Source: Actinomycetes bacterium
GTDB lineage: Bacteria > Actinomycetota > Actinomycetes > Actinomycetales > Microbacteriaceae
Length of the DNA stretch: 5,917 bases
Reading direction: 5' to 3'
Assembly: GCA_021793715.1 (NCBI GenBank)
Contig: JAJYSF010000076.1
Location: 1 to 5,917, forward strand
Position 1 is the first letter of the stretch. Every line of letters starts with the position of its first letter. The notes beneath the pieces are model-generated. The model worked only from the letters and a program-made list of their open reading frames with translations, was not told the DNA's origin and made no database searches. Positions 5,079 to 5,917 of the stretch are shown one piece after another. Position numbers and translations under genes: made by a program.

Positions 5079-5917
5079 TCGTGCGGGTGAGGAGGGGAGG
5101 CCGGCCGCGAGTTCCGCGAAGACCTCCTCGGCGCGGTCGCGGACGGCGAGCGGCGCCGACTGGCCGACCCACAGCGACTGCAGCTCGCCGAGACCCTGTT
5201 CGCCCGCGGGAGCACGAAAGCGACCGGTGAGCCAATTCTGCGCCGGGAACGGCGCGGTGAGGCCGCCGGCTTCGATCGCCCGGACGGCGCGGTTGCGCAC
5301 GCCCCGCGAGAGGCGACCGCTCATTGCGCGGGTCAGCACCGTCTCGTCGGCGGCGGTGCGTCGGATCGCGTCGCGATGCGCGTCGTTCGCCGCCGATTCT
5401 CGCGTCGCGAGGAAGGCCGTCCCGACCTGCACTCCGGTGGCACCCAACGCGAACGCTGCCGCGACGCCGCGACGGTCGGCGATACCTCCGGCCGCGATGA
5501 CCGGCGCGCGCACGGCGTCGACGACCTGCGGCACGAGCGAGAAGGTGCCCACGAGGGAGTCCTCGGCGGCCCGCAGGAAGGAGACGCGGTGCCCCGCGGC
5601 CTCGACACCCGAGGCGATGATCGCGTCGACGCCCGCCTCGTCCAGCGCGACGGCCTCGGCGACCGTCGTCGCGGTGCCGACCACGCGGATCCCTCGTTCG
5701 TGCGCCGAGCTCACGAGCTCGGCAGACGGAACCCCGTAGACGACGCTGAGGACCGCGGGACGGGCCTCGAGGATGGCGTCGACCTGTTCGCCGAGCGGCG
5801 GGAGGTAGCGATCCGGGCGCTGCGGCACCTCGACGCCGACCGCGGAGTAGAACGGTTCGAGAGCGAGCGCGAACGTGGTGTGCTGTGCACTCGGATCCGC
5901 CTCATCGCCCGTCGGAA
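5076..5917 (-). CDS. Nitronate monooxygenase-like (2-nitropropane dioxygenase family) protein, 5' end outside window
   Basis: The frame is open from the window edge to a TAA at 5076-5078, giving 280 visible residues; the beginning is missing. A GTG at 5826-5828 lies inside the frame, but the coding sequence continues upstream of it (for example LALEPFYSAVGVEV). The visible part is the later portion of an FMN-binding TIM barrel: VLSVVYGVPS, then GIRVVGTATTVAEAVALDEA, IIASGVEAAGHR with the histidine (codon 5591-5589) in the place of the catalytic base of class I nitronate monooxygenases, VIAAGGIADRRGVAAAFALG, and TGVQVGTAFLATRES, the FMN phosphate-binding end. Such enzymes oxidise alkyl nitronates such as propionate 3-nitronate; some relatives are enoyl reductases. 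The canonical EAGGH reads EAAGH here, a mild change. The Ddn-like gene follows after 9 bases. Confidence 0.85.
   Translation of the reverse strand, partial: PTGDEADPSAQHTTFALALEPFYSAVGVEVPQRPDRYLPPLGEQVDAILEARPAVLSVVYGVPSAELVSSAHERGIRVVGTATTVAEAVALDEAGVDAIIASGVEAAGHRVSFLRAAEDSLVGTFSLVPQVVDAVRAPVIAAGGIADRRGVAAAFALGATGVQVGTAFLATRESAANDAHRDAIRRTAADETVLTRAMSGRLSRGVRNRAVRAIEAGGLTAPFPAQNWLTGRFRAPAGEQGLGELQSLWVGQSAPLAVRDRAEEVFAELAAGLPSSPAR

Noticed and set aside
4897..5739. Plus-strand frame of 280 codons
   Set aside because: Antisense to the nitronate monooxygenase-like gene, with a serine-, alanine- and arginine-rich translation and no motif.

Overview
The window looks like ordinary chromosome from a high-GC actinobacterium, most likely Microbacteriaceae (Microbacterium-like). 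The basis is the strongly G/C-biased third codon positions, an actinobacterial-type ClpS with VWDD in place of the proteobacterial VNDD, a DUF2017 gene directly after clpS, a Ddn-type deazaflavin (F420) oxidoreductase, and GTG starts. The genus is inferred from remembered family features, not from a search. I see no mobile element, CRISPR array, RNA gene or phage signature, and no gene-free stretch longer than about 45 bases.

Layout. (1) 1-117, +: 3' end of a probable Y-family DNA polymerase (DinB). (2) 151-1025, +: a GerW/YtfJ-like protein with a C-terminal membrane segment, overlapped by a P-loop kinase of the uridine-kinase type. (3) 2141 down to 1028, -: a tightly overlapping trio of zincin-like metallopeptidase, ClpS and DUF2017 protein; its last stop lies 2 bases from the kinase stop. 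(4) 2184-3956, +: a GH15 trehalase/glucoamylase-like enzyme, divergent from the trio. (5) 5917 down to 3922, -: a nitronate monooxygenase-like protein cut by the window edge, a Ddn-like oxidoreductase, and RNase HI with an unusual C-terminal extension whose coding end overlaps the GH15 gene by 35 bases.

How they work together. The clpS trio plausibly serves regulated proteolysis: ClpS hands N-degron substrates to ClpAP/ClpCP, and the two neighbours may act in the same pathway. The nitronate monooxygenase and Ddn-like genes are both flavin/deazaflavin redox enzymes only 9 bases apart and may be co-transcribed. GH15 probably acts in trehalose or alpha-glucan breakdown. RNase HI and DinB are housekeeping or repair genes with no evident link to the others.

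The most consistent signal beyond the genes is promoter architecture. Four of the five genes with a free upstream region carry TAnnnT followed by exactly six bases and then ATG, which is the signature of leaderless transcription. The second is a ribbon-helix-helix-like tail on RNase HI. I do not see strong evidence for a wholly new multi-gene system.
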